NCBI GenBank assembly: GCA_025766275.1
Contig: JAFKAC010000061.1
Coordinates: forward strand, 1-64,000
Source: Lactarius indigo
Taxonomy: Eukaryota; Basidiomycota; Agaricomycetes; Russulales; Russulaceae
DNA: 64,000 nucleotides
Reading direction: 5' to 3'
The translations under genes and the position numbers were made by a program. The stretch's first letter is position 1; every line of letters starts with the position of its first letter. Of the stretch, positions 51,127-61,000 are shown in pieces. The notes beneath the pieces are model-generated. The model worked only from the letters and a program-made list of their open reading frames with translations, was not told where the DNA came from and made no database searches.

Positions 51127-52109
51127 TGCCGCCTTCTACTCCATTTACCTTCCACTTATCTGAAGAACAAAGGCTCGCGAGAGCCCAAGTTAACTTCGAG
51201 TCCCACAGGCAGCGGCAACTTGACCGCTATTACCCCATTACCTCCACTTACGACCTCATCGATAACCCCCGTCTTGACTGTTGGACAGAACCCCCTACCG
51301 CCTTACGAACCCTTATCGACCTCTTTGACTTTGGAGAAGTCATACCGGAAAGGGTTTATCACGAGTTTATTGACGATCTTTCTGAAGTCGTCAAGGCTGC
51401 CGACGAACAACTCCTGTATTGGCACCTTTCTAACTCCGCCTCTGCCACCAATCATCCGACAGACCAACTCCTAGTGTGGGCCAAAAGCGACTACCTTTGG
51501 TTTGTCCACGTTCCCCCTCGTAGTGACCACTACATCCGGCAACTCGAAGACGGCCTTTCCCTTCATTTTGTCGACCGACTCCGCCTCACATACCAGGAAA
51601 TACAAATTTCCTTCCAAGAAATTCGAGTGGTTATTCACCCCGATTCCGCCCCCCGTCTAGTCATCTCCGATAGTTCGGAGCTCACTTACTCCTTCGCCAC
51701 CTCTGTGTGGGAAACTACCCTGACCAACCCTGACCGAAACCTTGTCAATCCGAGTAACTGGCACTACCCCCCTTCTACCTCTGACGACCCAGAGTTAGTT
51801 TCAATTCTCAACGCTAGAGAAACTTTCCGGACTCCCCCCTTACTCCGCCGAATTACAGATCGGCTACCCCCTAGTTCCCCTGAAACTGAAGACGAATCTT
51901 CAGACTCCGACGTCTCCCTGCATAACGGAGACACTAACCAACCGCCTAGTCCTAACAACGGTTGGGGACCAACTCTGACCTCCGGCCCCTGCTGGTGCTC
52001 TCAAGAAGTCTGCACCTGCGGCTATCGTCCCAACACCCCCCCGACACCCCCCAACGTAGTGTTGTGGTCCCCTGGAGTTAACTATCTACCTTATAGAGAA
52101 AAAGACTAG
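51126..52109 (+). CDS. Element B ORF2, Met-free, unknown
   Basis: 327 codons starting at a GTG that directly follows an in-frame TAA, so the protein cannot start earlier in this frame. No ATG occurs in it. The protein looks globular: RLARAQVNFESHRQRQLDRY, PTALRTLIDLFDFGEVIPER, WAKSDYLWFVHVPPRSDHYI and TYQEIQISFQEIRVVI. A Ser/Pro/acid tail contains a cysteine cluster (CWCSQEVCTCGY). No family is recognised. It is in the same frame as ORF1, with four stops in the 108-nt spacer. Confidence 0.6.
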   Translation: MPPSTPFTFHLSEEQRLARAQVNFESHRQRQLDRYYPITSTYDLIDNPRLDCWTEPPTALRTLIDLFDFGEVIPERVYHEFIDDLSEVVKAADEQLLYWHLSNSASATNHPTDQLLVWAKSDYLWFVHVPPRSDHYIRQLEDGLSLHFVDRLRLTYQEIQISFQEIRVVIHPDSAPRLVISDSSELTYSFATSVWETTLTNPDRNLVNPSNWHYPPSTSDDPELVSILNARETFRTPPLLRRITDRLPPSSPETEDESSDSDVSLHNGDTNQPPSPNNGWGPTLTSGPCWCSQEVCTCGYRPNTPPTPPNVVLWSPGVNYLPYREKD

Positions 52110-52116
52110 ATAGTAT

Positions 52117-52159
52117 AAATTGTCGAGATAAATTTTACGAGTGTAAAATTTGACAATTT
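52117..52159 (+). promoter_or_regulatory. GAGT-loop hairpin 3, at the ORF2-ORF3 junction
   Basis: AAATTGTC, bulge GAGAT, AAATTTTAC, loop GAGT, GTAAAATTT, GACAATTT: 17 perfect base pairs interrupted by one 5-nt bulge. The 3' arm is the beginning of ORF3. Confidence 0.75.
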
Positions 52160-52842
52160 TCCGAGCCAAAACCCTGGATCCAATTCATTGGGCAATAAAC
52201 CTGGCATCTTCACACGTCGCCCAAAGAAGAACTCATCGTCGCTTCCAAGTGGACGATCGGCCCATAGCCTCCACCCCGAGTACCCCTGTAACCCCAAGAA
52301 GGGCCCCCAGAGCTCGTCGAGCTACCAACACCCAGATTCCCCTTCCGAGTATTAACCAAGCCGGTCCGAGTGAACCGGTGTACCCCAGTATCCAAGCAAC
52401 TCCGACCGCGAGGCAGCATTCCACAAGCAGTGACGAAGCTCAGTATCTTGAAACCCAACCCCGAGAAATCCATTGCCATCTTCCTGAGGCTATCTTAGTG
52501 ACCAAGAGCCTACCAACCCGAACCCCCCGAGAACTCGACGTGTTCAGAAGACACTGTTCTCTGCTGTACCAAAACCGGCACAATCTTGAAACCCTGTACT
52601 TTTCCCAGCCGCTTACACGCATAAGCGAGGTTTCGACAAGCCCCTTGTATTTCCAAGACTTCTTGTGGAGAAGTAAGACAACCCTGACCCACTTTGGTAT
52701 TTGGGAAGAATACCATTGGATCCGTCGTTCACAAAGACCCCATCGACCGGATAGAGCTATCCTCCTCCCTGCATACAAGGTCTACTACCCCTGGAACCTG
52801 GACAGTTGGACTGTCACCCGCCTCACCAGAAGAAGTGAATGA
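52147..52842 (+). CDS. Element B ORF3, Met-free, unknown
   Basis: About 231 codons, opening after a TAA at 52144-52146. It contains no ATG. The N-terminal part is basic and Pro/Thr-rich (RRAPRARRATNTQIPLPSIN). The C-terminal part is aromatic and probably folded (TLYFSQPLTRISEVSTSPLY, FQDFLWRSKTTLTHFGIWEE, YKVYYPWNLDSW). Its TGA stop (52840-52842) overlaps the gag ATG as ATGA, the layout used for termination-reinitiation. No family is recognised. Confidence 0.6.
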   Translation, partial: NLTIFRAKTLDPIHWAINLASSHVAQRRTHRRFQVDDRPIASTPSTPVTPRRAPRARRATNTQIPLPSINQAGPSEPVYPSIQATPTARQHSTSSDEAQYLETQPREIHCHLPEAILVTKSLPTRTPRELDVFRRHCSLLYQNRHNLETLYFSQPLTRISEVSTSPLYFQDFLWRSKTTLTHFGIWEEYHWIRRSQRPHRPDRAILLPAYKVYYPWNLDSWTVTRLTRRSE

Positions 52843-54389
52843 ACACGCAACGACCTCTCACAAACGAAGAAAAAGCCCACATCCCCGTATACTTCTTCGA
52901 CCCCTATTTTTCCCTTACCGACAACCTTTACTACGCTAAGTGGAAAGAAGAGGATATCTCCAGCCCCACAGGAAAACACCCGTGGACAGTAGTCGCTACC
53001 CAGCACCAAATCGTTTTTCAGGACCTAAAAGAAGCCTTTCCTGGTATCGACAAAGTTAAGGACCTCAGTTACAACTCCCTACACGCCACCTTCAAAGGAA
53101 AGAACGTCCGCTGGAACTTTGTAAACGAACAGTGGGTCTACCTAAACAACAAACCAGTCCACTTCAATACACCCAGTGAATCCGACGACTCGAAGAGCGA
53201 CACCGAAGAAGTATCGCAAATCCTAGATACTACTACCAGAAAACTCTCTGGTCTGCTATCCCAAGTAACCTCCCGACCCTCGACGCCCCAGACTTCCCCT
53301 AGTACCTCCGGCCCAAGTCGCTTGCCTGCAACAGTTCCACCACATCGACTTCCATCACCACCCCTAACTGTTCAAGCCTCTTCCTCAGCACCCCCCTTAT
53401 CCGTTCCCCCTGTACCCACTGCAATGGCAGCCCCTGCACCTGCAAAAATCTTAGGCGCAGCACCTGAGCCCTTCAATGGCAAGCCCAACCATGCTGAAGC
53501 TTTTTGGAACAACCTAGCCAACTACTTCCACCTAAACCAAGATATCTTTAATTCAGACGATAAAAAGATATCTACTGCTCTCACCTACTTCAAGGTGGGG
53601 ACCTCAGCCGGAGAATGGGCTCAAGATAGACAAAAGAAAGCCTTGAACCCAACCGGAGGAGCGGCAATATCCTTTGGCACCTGGGCGCAGTTCAAAACCG
53701 ACTTTGATGCACACTTCGTTCCTGGTCACACTGCCATGGAATCCACCAACAAAATGTATTCTCTAAAGATGGGGACCCGACCTTTCAATGAATGGTTCCA
53801 AGAATGGTCAACCCATGCTACACGGAGTGGTGCAAATGAACAAACCAGGATGTATGCCTTCCGACAAGCTATTCCAACAGCTCTGAATATGAAGCTGCTC
53901 GGCATATCCCCCATCCCTACCACCTTCGACACTCTCGTTGAAAAAGCAAGAGAATTCGATCGCGCCTATCGAATTTACGCTGGTCACGCCATTAACCAGT
54001 TCAACAAAACCCATAAGCCCACCACAGGACGAGCCGTCCTAGCAGAGGACGATAGCGTAAATGTCAACGCCTCCTCATCGCGTACTACCAAACCAAGGAA
54101 CAAACTTACCAAGGAAGAGCGAGAGTATCGCTTCAAGAATAAACTCTGCCTATACTGTGGCAAGCCAGGCCACGTGCTTAAAGAATGTCATGCCAAGACG
54201 GCAGCTATGAAGGCCAAAGGAGGCCAATCCAGCAACAACGCTAGGGCGCGCGGCGCCTTTGTTGATGAACCAGGTCAGGAGGAAGCACCTGCTGACCACC
54301 CAGCAAACATTGGAGCGATATATCGAGAGATACTCCCTTTTGACCCGGACGCACGTCCGCGTTCGGTGCCTATTAATGAGGATTTTTAG
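52839..54389 (+). CDS. gag: Gag of element B
   Basis: 516 codons from an ATG, the first usable ATG of the element's transcript. The N-terminal domain (YFFDPYFSLTDNLYYAKWKE) is unrecognised. It is followed by a Ser/Pro linker, retrotransposon capsid helices (PEPFNGKPNHAEAFWNNLAN, FGTWAQFKTDFDAHF, YAFRQAIPTALN) and one CCHC knuckle (CLYCGKPGHVLKEC). It ends at TAG 54387-54389 within GATTTTTAG. Confidence 0.93.
   Translation: MNTQRPLTNEEKAHIPVYFFDPYFSLTDNLYYAKWKEEDISSPTGKHPWTVVATQHQIVFQDLKEAFPGIDKVKDLSYNSLHATFKGKNVRWNFVNEQWVYLNNKPVHFNTPSESDDSKSDTEEVSQILDTTTRKLSGLLSQVTSRPSTPQTSPSTSGPSRLPATVPPHRLPSPPLTVQASSSAPPLSVPPVPTAMAAPAPAKILGAAPEPFNGKPNHAEAFWNNLANYFHLNQDIFNSDDKKISTALTYFKVGTSAGEWAQDRQKKALNPTGGAAISFGTWAQFKTDFDAHFVPGHTAMESTNKMYSLKMGTRPFNEWFQEWSTHATRSGANEQTRMYAFRQAIPTALNMKLLGISPIPTTFDTLVEKAREFDRAYRIYAGHAINQFNKTHKPTTGRAVLAEDDSVNVNASSSRTTKPRNKLTKEEREYRFKNKLCLYCGKPGHVLKECHAKTAAMKAKGGQSSNNARARGAFVDEPGQEEAPADHPANIGAIYREILPFDPDARPRSVPINEDF
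54380..54389 (+). promoter_or_regulatory. Gag-pol frameshift window of element B
   Basis: The pol frame (-1 relative to gag) is closed by TGA at 54377-54379 and gag ends at TAG 54387-54389. Any direct gag-pol shift must therefore happen within GGATTTTTAG, whose T5 run is a plausible slip site. It is not a perfect canonical heptamer. Confidence 0.55.
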
Positions 54390-57300
54390 GCTCTTCCATC
54401 GTAGCACTGTCGATTGGAAGTATTCGTGCCAGTAGCGTTGTACACGGCCTTTCCCTATTAGAGACGCTCGGAGCCGAGCATGTACCTGCAGAAACAATTC
54501 GGAATAGGAGAGCTCCTTCAATTGTTCTCAGAGTTACACTAGTAGGAAAGAAGTCTGGCAAAGAAATCAGTGCCCGCGCCCTGTTGGACAGTGGCGCGGA
54601 GGGCATCATCGTGGATGATGGGTTTGCGCGTGCAAACAACCTAACAATGAGGACACTAATTAAACCCTTACCAGTTAGAAACGTGGACGGGTCTCCCAAC
54701 AAGACGGGATCTGTTAGGTATACTACGATCCAGAAGCTACGGATCAGAACTTCTGATAACAACTACCATGACGAAACCGTGGAGCTCTATGCAACTACTC
54801 TAGGGGAGCACGATATAATCTTAGGAACAGATTGGCTCCAAGCACATAACCCTGAAATCGACTGGCACAAACCAAAAATAGCCTTCACACGATGCCCAAG
54901 AACCTGTACCCTGTCCTCCTCAGCGGTCGTCATTTCTTCAAAGACACCACAAACACGACACACGACTATTAACATCCTGGAACTTGACCCCGACCAAGAA
55001 ACCTGTCTCCCTGTGGGGGACGAAATTGAACCCCTGGAACCCACCTTTATCCAAGATGCCTGCGAACCCTGGCTGTGGATCCACAGTTTTAGCAAGTATG
55101 ACCACCTTGCCATCCGAGCAAAGATAACTACAAGCACCAAGATAGCAGCACGCACTGCACCTAAGCCTTCCACCGACCACATTCCGAGCCACTTCCAACG
55201 ATATACTAAAGTATTCAGCGAAATCGCGTCTCACCGACTACCCCGACATCAGCCCTGGGATCACGCAATTGACCTCAAACCAGGAGCCACTATGAAGAAT
55301 TGTGGCATTTATCGACTTACGCCAAAGGAATCCGATGCCCTCAAGGAGTACATCTCGGAACACCTAAAGAAAGGTTACATTCGACCATCTAAGTCGCCCA
55401 TGGCCTCCCCTTTCTTCTTTGTCGATAAAAAGGATGGCAAACTCCGACCCGTACAAGACTACCGTGCCCTCAATGATATAACCATTAAGAACGCAGCCCC
55501 CCTTCCCCTTATCCCTGAACTTATCGACAAACTCCATGGTGCGCGCTACTTTACCAAGCTAGATATTCGTTGGGGATACAACAATATCCGCATCCGAGAA
55601 GGCGATGAGTACAAGGCAGCCTTCAAGACATCCTTAGGACTCTTTGAACCCACAGTAATGACTTTCGGCCTTTGCAACGCCCCTGCCACCTTCCAGACAT
55701 TCATGAACCAGATCTTCGAGTCCTTGATCGATGGTGGACATGTTGTAGTCTACCTCGACGACATCTTGATCTTCACAGAAGATATCTCCTCACTCACAGC
55801 ATTGACGCACAACGTGCTTCAACGACTGGAGCGCCACGATCTCTACCTGAAACCTGAAAAATGTACATTTGCACAAACTTCCGTCGAATACCTCGGAATC
55901 GTCATTTCCGATGGCCAAGTTTCTATGGACCCTGCAAAGGTTGCAGGGATTACTCAATGGCCCACTCCACGCACTGTTAAACAAGTACAGGCCTTCCTAG
56001 GCTTTTGCAATTTCTATCGACGCTTCATTAAAGACTACTCCACTATCGCCCGCCCCTTGTTTGACCTAACCAAGAAAGACACCCCTTTTTCCTGGGATAC
56101 CGCGGCGGAAAGCGCTTTCCGCACTCTGATCAAATGCTTCACCGAGGCTCCTGTCCTTGCCCTGCCCGACCATTCCAAACCTTTCCGTCTCATCACCGAC
56201 GCGAGCGATTTCGCTACCGGTGCCATTCTTGAACAACCTGATGCCTTGCAACGTTGGCACCCTGTCGCCTTCCTTTCCAAATCCCTCCTCCCTGCTGAGC
56301 GTCACTACGAAATCTGCGACAAGGAGCTTCTTGCCATCATCCACGCCCTGCATGCTTTCCGCCACTATCTGGAAGGGCGGGATGACGTCACCGAGATCTG
56401 GTCTGACCATGGCAACCTTGTCTATTTTACCACAAAGCAGAAGCTTTCCCGCCGTCAGGCCCGTTGGGCCTTATTCCTCTCTCGTTTTCAGTTCATCATC
56501 ATCCACAAACCAGGGACACAGAACAAATCTGATGCACTGTCTCGGCGTCCAGATCATAAAAAGGGGATAGCGGATGAAGATGAAAAACGAGTACTCCTGG
56601 ACACCAAGTATTTTTCCATCAACGCAGTACAGAGAACTGCAGTAACCATTCAAGGAGATACCACCCTCCGGCAGCGTATCAAAAACACCCAGACCTACGA
56701 CAAGGAAGTCAGCATGGCCCTGGAATCTCTTCTAAAAAATGGCCCCCGTTCCTTAACCAAGGGACTAGAAGAGTGGAACCTAGAAGATGGAGTCATCTTA
56801 TTCCGAGGACAAATCTATGTACCTAAAGACGACAACTTACGAAGAGACATCATAACTCAGTATCACGACCACATCGCCACAGGACATCCGGGGCGATGGA
56901 AGACTTATGAACTCCTTTCCCGAGACTTTTGGTGGCCAGGGATGTCGACATTTGTCAAAGAATACGTCGATGGATGTGCCACCTGCCAATCCACAAAAAT
57001 CAAACCACGAACCCAAGTACCTCTGCAACCCAACGCTATTCCCGAAGAAATCTGGGGAACCATTACAATGGACTTCATCACCGATCTCCCCTCCTCCCAC
57101 AACTACGACTCGTTGTTCGTAGTCGTTGACCGACTCAGTAAAGCAGTAGTCATTTCCCCGTGTAACAAGACCATCACAGCAGACGAAACTGCTCGACTTT
57201 ACCTGGAAAACGTCTGGAGACGTACCGGCCTACCCCGACAAGTTATTTCTGACAGAGGCCCTCAATTCGCGTCGAAAGTAATGCAAGAAATCTGGAATAA

Positions 57301-58150
57301 ATTAGGAGTCAAATCTACCCTGTCCACGGCTTTCCATCCACAAACAGATGGAGAAACCGAACGCGTAAACCAAGAACTCGAACAGTACCTTCGAGTCTTC
57401 TGTAACTTCCAACAAGACAACTGGGTAGACCTAATCCCGTTCATGGAATTCGCGCACAATGCACGCCAGCATAGTGCAACTCACAAGTCACCCTTTGAAG
57501 TGTGGTATGGGTACAATCCGGAGTTCATTCCCCCCATCCACTTCAATAGCAAGATACCCGCAGCCGAGGAAAGACTAGACGCATTGAACCGAATCCGCTC
57601 CGAAGTCACTGCAGCCCTCAAAGTCGCCGCAGAAGTAATGAGAAATTCCAAGTCAATCCCAACCGCTCACAAGTTTAATGAAGGCGATCTAGTCTGGCTG
57701 GAAGGGACTAATATCCACACTACCCACCCCAAAGCTAAACTCGCCCCCCGGCGCCATGGTCCTTTTAAGGTCCTATCTTCCTGGGGAGTTAACTGCAAAC
57801 TCCAACTCCCAAAGACATGGCGAACCCACCCAGTCTTCCATAATTCATTGATCTCCCCGTACAAAGAAAACACCACACATGGCCCTAACTTCACCCGACC
57901 ACCCCCCGAAATCATCCAAGGGGAAGATGAACACTACGAAGTTGAAAGGGTCTTGCAATCCAAGGTATCGCCTAACAAGAAGGGCATACTCTACTTGATC
58001 AAGTGGAAGGGGTATCCCGACTCCGAAAACTCTTGGCTCCCCTCCTCCCAAATGACCCATGCGCAAGACCTTGTTAATCAATTTCACAAGGCCAACCCCG
58101 GTGCCCCTAAACCAAAGTCAACTAGTGCTAGTGGAATAGCACGACGTTAA
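54390..58150 (+). CDS. pol: Pol polyprotein of element B
   Basis: Open from the frameshift window through 58150 (the first long segment counted from 54584 is 1,188 codons). Counting from 54584, the protease motif LLDSGAEG is at the start and RT has VVYLDDILIF near 389. RNase H has TDASDFATGA near 538. Integrase shows the zinc region (HIATGHPGRW...CATCQ) near 761-803 and D,D,E near 828, 889 and 922. A C-terminal chromodomain (YLIKWKGYPDSENSW) lies near 1140. There is no ATG at the start, in line with synthesis as a gag-pol fusion. Unlike element A it has no long extension after the chromodomain. Confidence 0.95.
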
Positions 58151-58161
58151 AAAGGGGATAC
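58149..58161 (+). promoter_or_regulatory. Polypurine tract of element B
   Basis: AAAAAGGGGATAC immediately before the 3' LTR and just after the pol stop. Confidence 0.85.
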
Positions 58162-58855
58162 TGTCACGAACCTATAAACCTGGTCGTGACTCAAGGCGCT
58201 TAGGACCGGACCGGACCGGACCGGGCTTATGTCATCAGCTTCCTAAAGGGGAAATCCGAAATCGGAGTTTGAATTTCACTCTCCGACGATCACGTGATGT
58301 GTCACGTGATTACTCTGCTTTTCCAAGTCACATGTGTACATGCACGTGTATCAATCAACAGTTGATTGTTTATCAATCAACGAAGATAATCAACCAAGTC
58401 ACAAGGAACACGTGTCCTAATCACGAGTTCCGCAGTAGCTGCGGAATCACGCCACTATGGCGCAATATGGCGTCATTGACTGCGGCGCAGTCGTACCATG
58501 CTTATCCTTTACTCTGATTGGACAGTATTAATAACTTGTCTCTGGAATGTTCCAATCCGCAGTTTTGCGCAGCACCCGTGGACAGGCCCTAAGCCTGCCC
58601 TAAACTTACGCACAGACCACCCCCTGTAGTATATAAGCTAGCGCAATCTATCGGACAGTCCCTCAGACTGTCCACTTGTGACATCTTCCCTCTTGCCTCT
58701 CAGCTCCTTCGAGTGCCCCACCTCGTGTGCGCCACTATCCTCTTTGAGCCAAGTCGTTTCTTCTTCGCCCCCTTTGACGCCCTCTCCGTCTCTATCCCGC
58801 CCGCCGTCGTCTTCAAACGTATTCCTCGCTGTCGAGTGACAGTGAGTTCGCCACA
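58162..58855 (+). repeat. Element B 3' LTR
   Basis: 694 bp, no difference from the 5' LTR seen by eye. It is followed by the CCAAG target duplication at 58856-58860. Confidence 0.95.
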
Positions 58856-58860
58856 CCAAG

Positions 58861-59017
58861 GGATAGTACTTCCTCAAGACCTTTTGCTGCAGTGTGTGCC
58901 TGAAGAGCCCCTGTTCAGCCTGCGTTGGGTTGATACGAGATCCCCATTCGCCCGTCTTTGCTAAGTCGACTACGCCTTTTAGAGTCCAAGTCGGACTAAC
59001 ACTAGTGGAGCATAACA
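58861..59017 (+). repeat. Element C 5' LTR, right part
   Basis: Continues the LTR broken at 49020 and ends GCATAACA, matching the TAACA end of the element A LTR. Confidence 0.8.
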
Positions 59018-59031
59018 TTAAGACCAAGATG
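59018..59031 (+). promoter_or_regulatory. Primer-binding site of element C (self-priming type)
   Basis: TTAAGACCAAGATG directly follows the LTR, as in element A. AAGACCAAGATG is a perfect 12-nt complement to CATCTTGGTCTT in the LTR (48951-48962). Confidence 0.65.
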
Positions 59032-59038
59032 CTTCAAT

Positions 59039-61000
59039 GTGGCGTATTCGACCAGAGAACAGTGGACATCTTTCCGTCCCTATCATCTTGAACGACGAGG
59101 AGACCGCAATGTACCAACAAGATTCCTAGGAGCGGCTCAGTGGAGAGAACAAGGAGAAGATACTGGATACTTTGTAGAATTTAATGGCCCCAACCATTTT
59201 CGACCCGTTGAGTTCAATTTCGATCACCTCTGTTGGACTGAGGTTACTTGGAACCCTATAGACCATTGCTGGGACATCGTGAGACCAGCAGGAAGGAATT
59301 ACAACTGTGACATCGATGCACGTGAACTCAACAGCAGAGCAGATTACGGTCCTATTGACGGACAAGCACAGGAACACACCGACGAAGGAGTTAGCAGAGA
59401 AGAAACCTCCGACAGTCAGCAATCACCAAGCAGAGGGGCTACACCAGCAGAAGACGCCAGCCTAGGAGCCATTGGCGAACACATCATACAGAGAACTGAG
59501 TCTCTTACCATTCACCTGATTGAACCAGAAGCAATCCATATTCATAGCCCAGCTGTCGCCATGGCCACTGCCACTGTCACACAAGAAGAAGTACAACTGG
59601 CCACCGATGCCATAGAACAATTAGCTCGAGAAGAGCAGCAACGCATTACAGAAGAAGCAAGGGCAATACTAGCCCCAATCAACCCACATACAGGTCACCG
59701 CATGACAGACGACGACATAGCCATTCATCGTGCAATTGGACCAGAGGTAGCCGATCTCCCTAGTGGAGGAGGCGGACCTCCTGGCGATTTACCAGGAGGA
59801 GGACCACCACCACAAGGACACAGATTCAGAGGATTCCCTGGAGGGTTCCCCAGCGGACCACCAGGAGGAGGACATCCTGGAGGAGGGTTACCAGGTGCAG
59901 GCCCAATTGTTCCTCCCCAAAATAACAAATTAGCTGGTGAAGCACCTACAGTATTTGACGGAGAACGCGCAAAAGTCGAAGCATTTCTCACTCAATGGCA
60001 CGTTTACTGGGGCATGAATGCAGATGAAGGCATCATGGCCACGCCATACCGACGAGCCCTACTCTTCCTATCATACATCAAAGGTGTCAACGTCAGTGAA
60101 TGGGTACTGGCCATGCTCACCTGGCTTAATGGCCAGATACAAGCCGGGATACCTCGTACTAGCGAAGGACTGTGGAATGAAGTTACGTGAAGCTTCATGC
60201 AGCGCTTCTGAAATGCCATGGAGCAAGAACAAGCCCAATATGAGTTAAAAAAGGGGCTCAAAATGACGGGAGGCAATCTAGATGAGTATTGCACCCAATT
60301 TGAACAACTAGTGCAGCGCGCCCACTATCAACTTGATGATCCTCAGATGCTCAACTTATTCGCAAGTGGAATACCCACCAATTTGTACTCCAAGGTATAC
60401 ACCCTCGACTCCCCACAAAATTACCACGAATGGAAGGAAGTGGCCACCACCTGCCAACAACAATATATGCATCTCAAAGCCATGCTTAACAAGGGAGCAC
60501 TGCAAAAACAAGAAAGATCGCAAACGCAATGACAATGCCCTTGGCAGGGGCCACCAAGAAGCTCCTGGCAACACAGAAACCTTCCACGAGACCCAAACGT
60601 GATGGATACCTCAGCAGACCGAATTCAAGGACGACTAACAGGAGCAGAAGAACTACTCGCCCCATGACCCCCATACCGACCTCGGGGAGGATTCCTACAA
60701 AGAGGAGGAGGGCGTAATAACCAAAGGCCAGTCATCTGTTATAACTGTGGAAAGGATGGACACATGGCCTGAGATTGCAGACAACCAAGAGGGGGATATC
60801 AACCCCTAGCTTCAAGTAGTCAGTACATCGACACCAACTATCACCAACAAGAACCAGAAGTCGCTACCAGGGCGGTTCAGGAAATCCCCCCTCAACAGCG
60901 CGCCAGCAACTGGCTTAACAGAGTAGCGGGAGAATTGGATGACATAAAAGACATTATCCTCCAACAATTGTGGAAAAAGGAGGGTTTTCAGGATGCCTGA
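59039..61000 (+). pseudogene. gag: Gag of element C, decayed by in-frame TGA codons
   Basis: One frame runs from a GTG at 59039 to TGA 60998-61000 and aligns with gag of element A over its length: DQWTNFRPY-like start (EQWTSFRPYHL), FNFDHLCWTEVTWNPI, Gly/Pro linker, capsid helices, and knuckle CYNCGKDGHMA*DC. It is broken only by TGA codons (60188, 60209, 60530, 60665, 60770), at least some at positions where element A has arginine (knuckle at 60770). There is no TAA or TAG in the frame and no frameshift. ATG codons appear in the leader where element A has ACG. Confidence 0.9.
60982..60988 (+). promoter_or_regulatory. Conserved slippery heptamer GGGTTTT in element C
   Basis: G GGT TTT lies in the gag frame 10 nt before the gag stop, at the same position as in element A. 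Confidence 0.55.

Larger units (their letters stand above)
49021..58855 (+). mobile_element. Element B: complete Ty3 chromovirus-type element with three extra Met-less ORFs
   Basis: A 9,835-bp element with 694-bp LTRs (49021-49714, 58162-58855) that look identical, a CCAAG target duplication (49016-49020, 58856-58860), primer-binding site, polypurine tract, gag and pol. It is inserted in the 5' LTR of element C. Between the 5' LTR and gag lie about 3.1 kb with three long ORFs not found in ordinary Ty3 elements. All frames are open and the LTRs are the same age, so it is a young and possibly active copy. Confidence 0.95.

Noticed and set aside
49021..52842. Envelope gene capture making element B a fungal retrovirus
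   Set aside because: ORF1-3 show no signal peptide, transmembrane segment or furin-like site, and they lie before gag rather than after pol.
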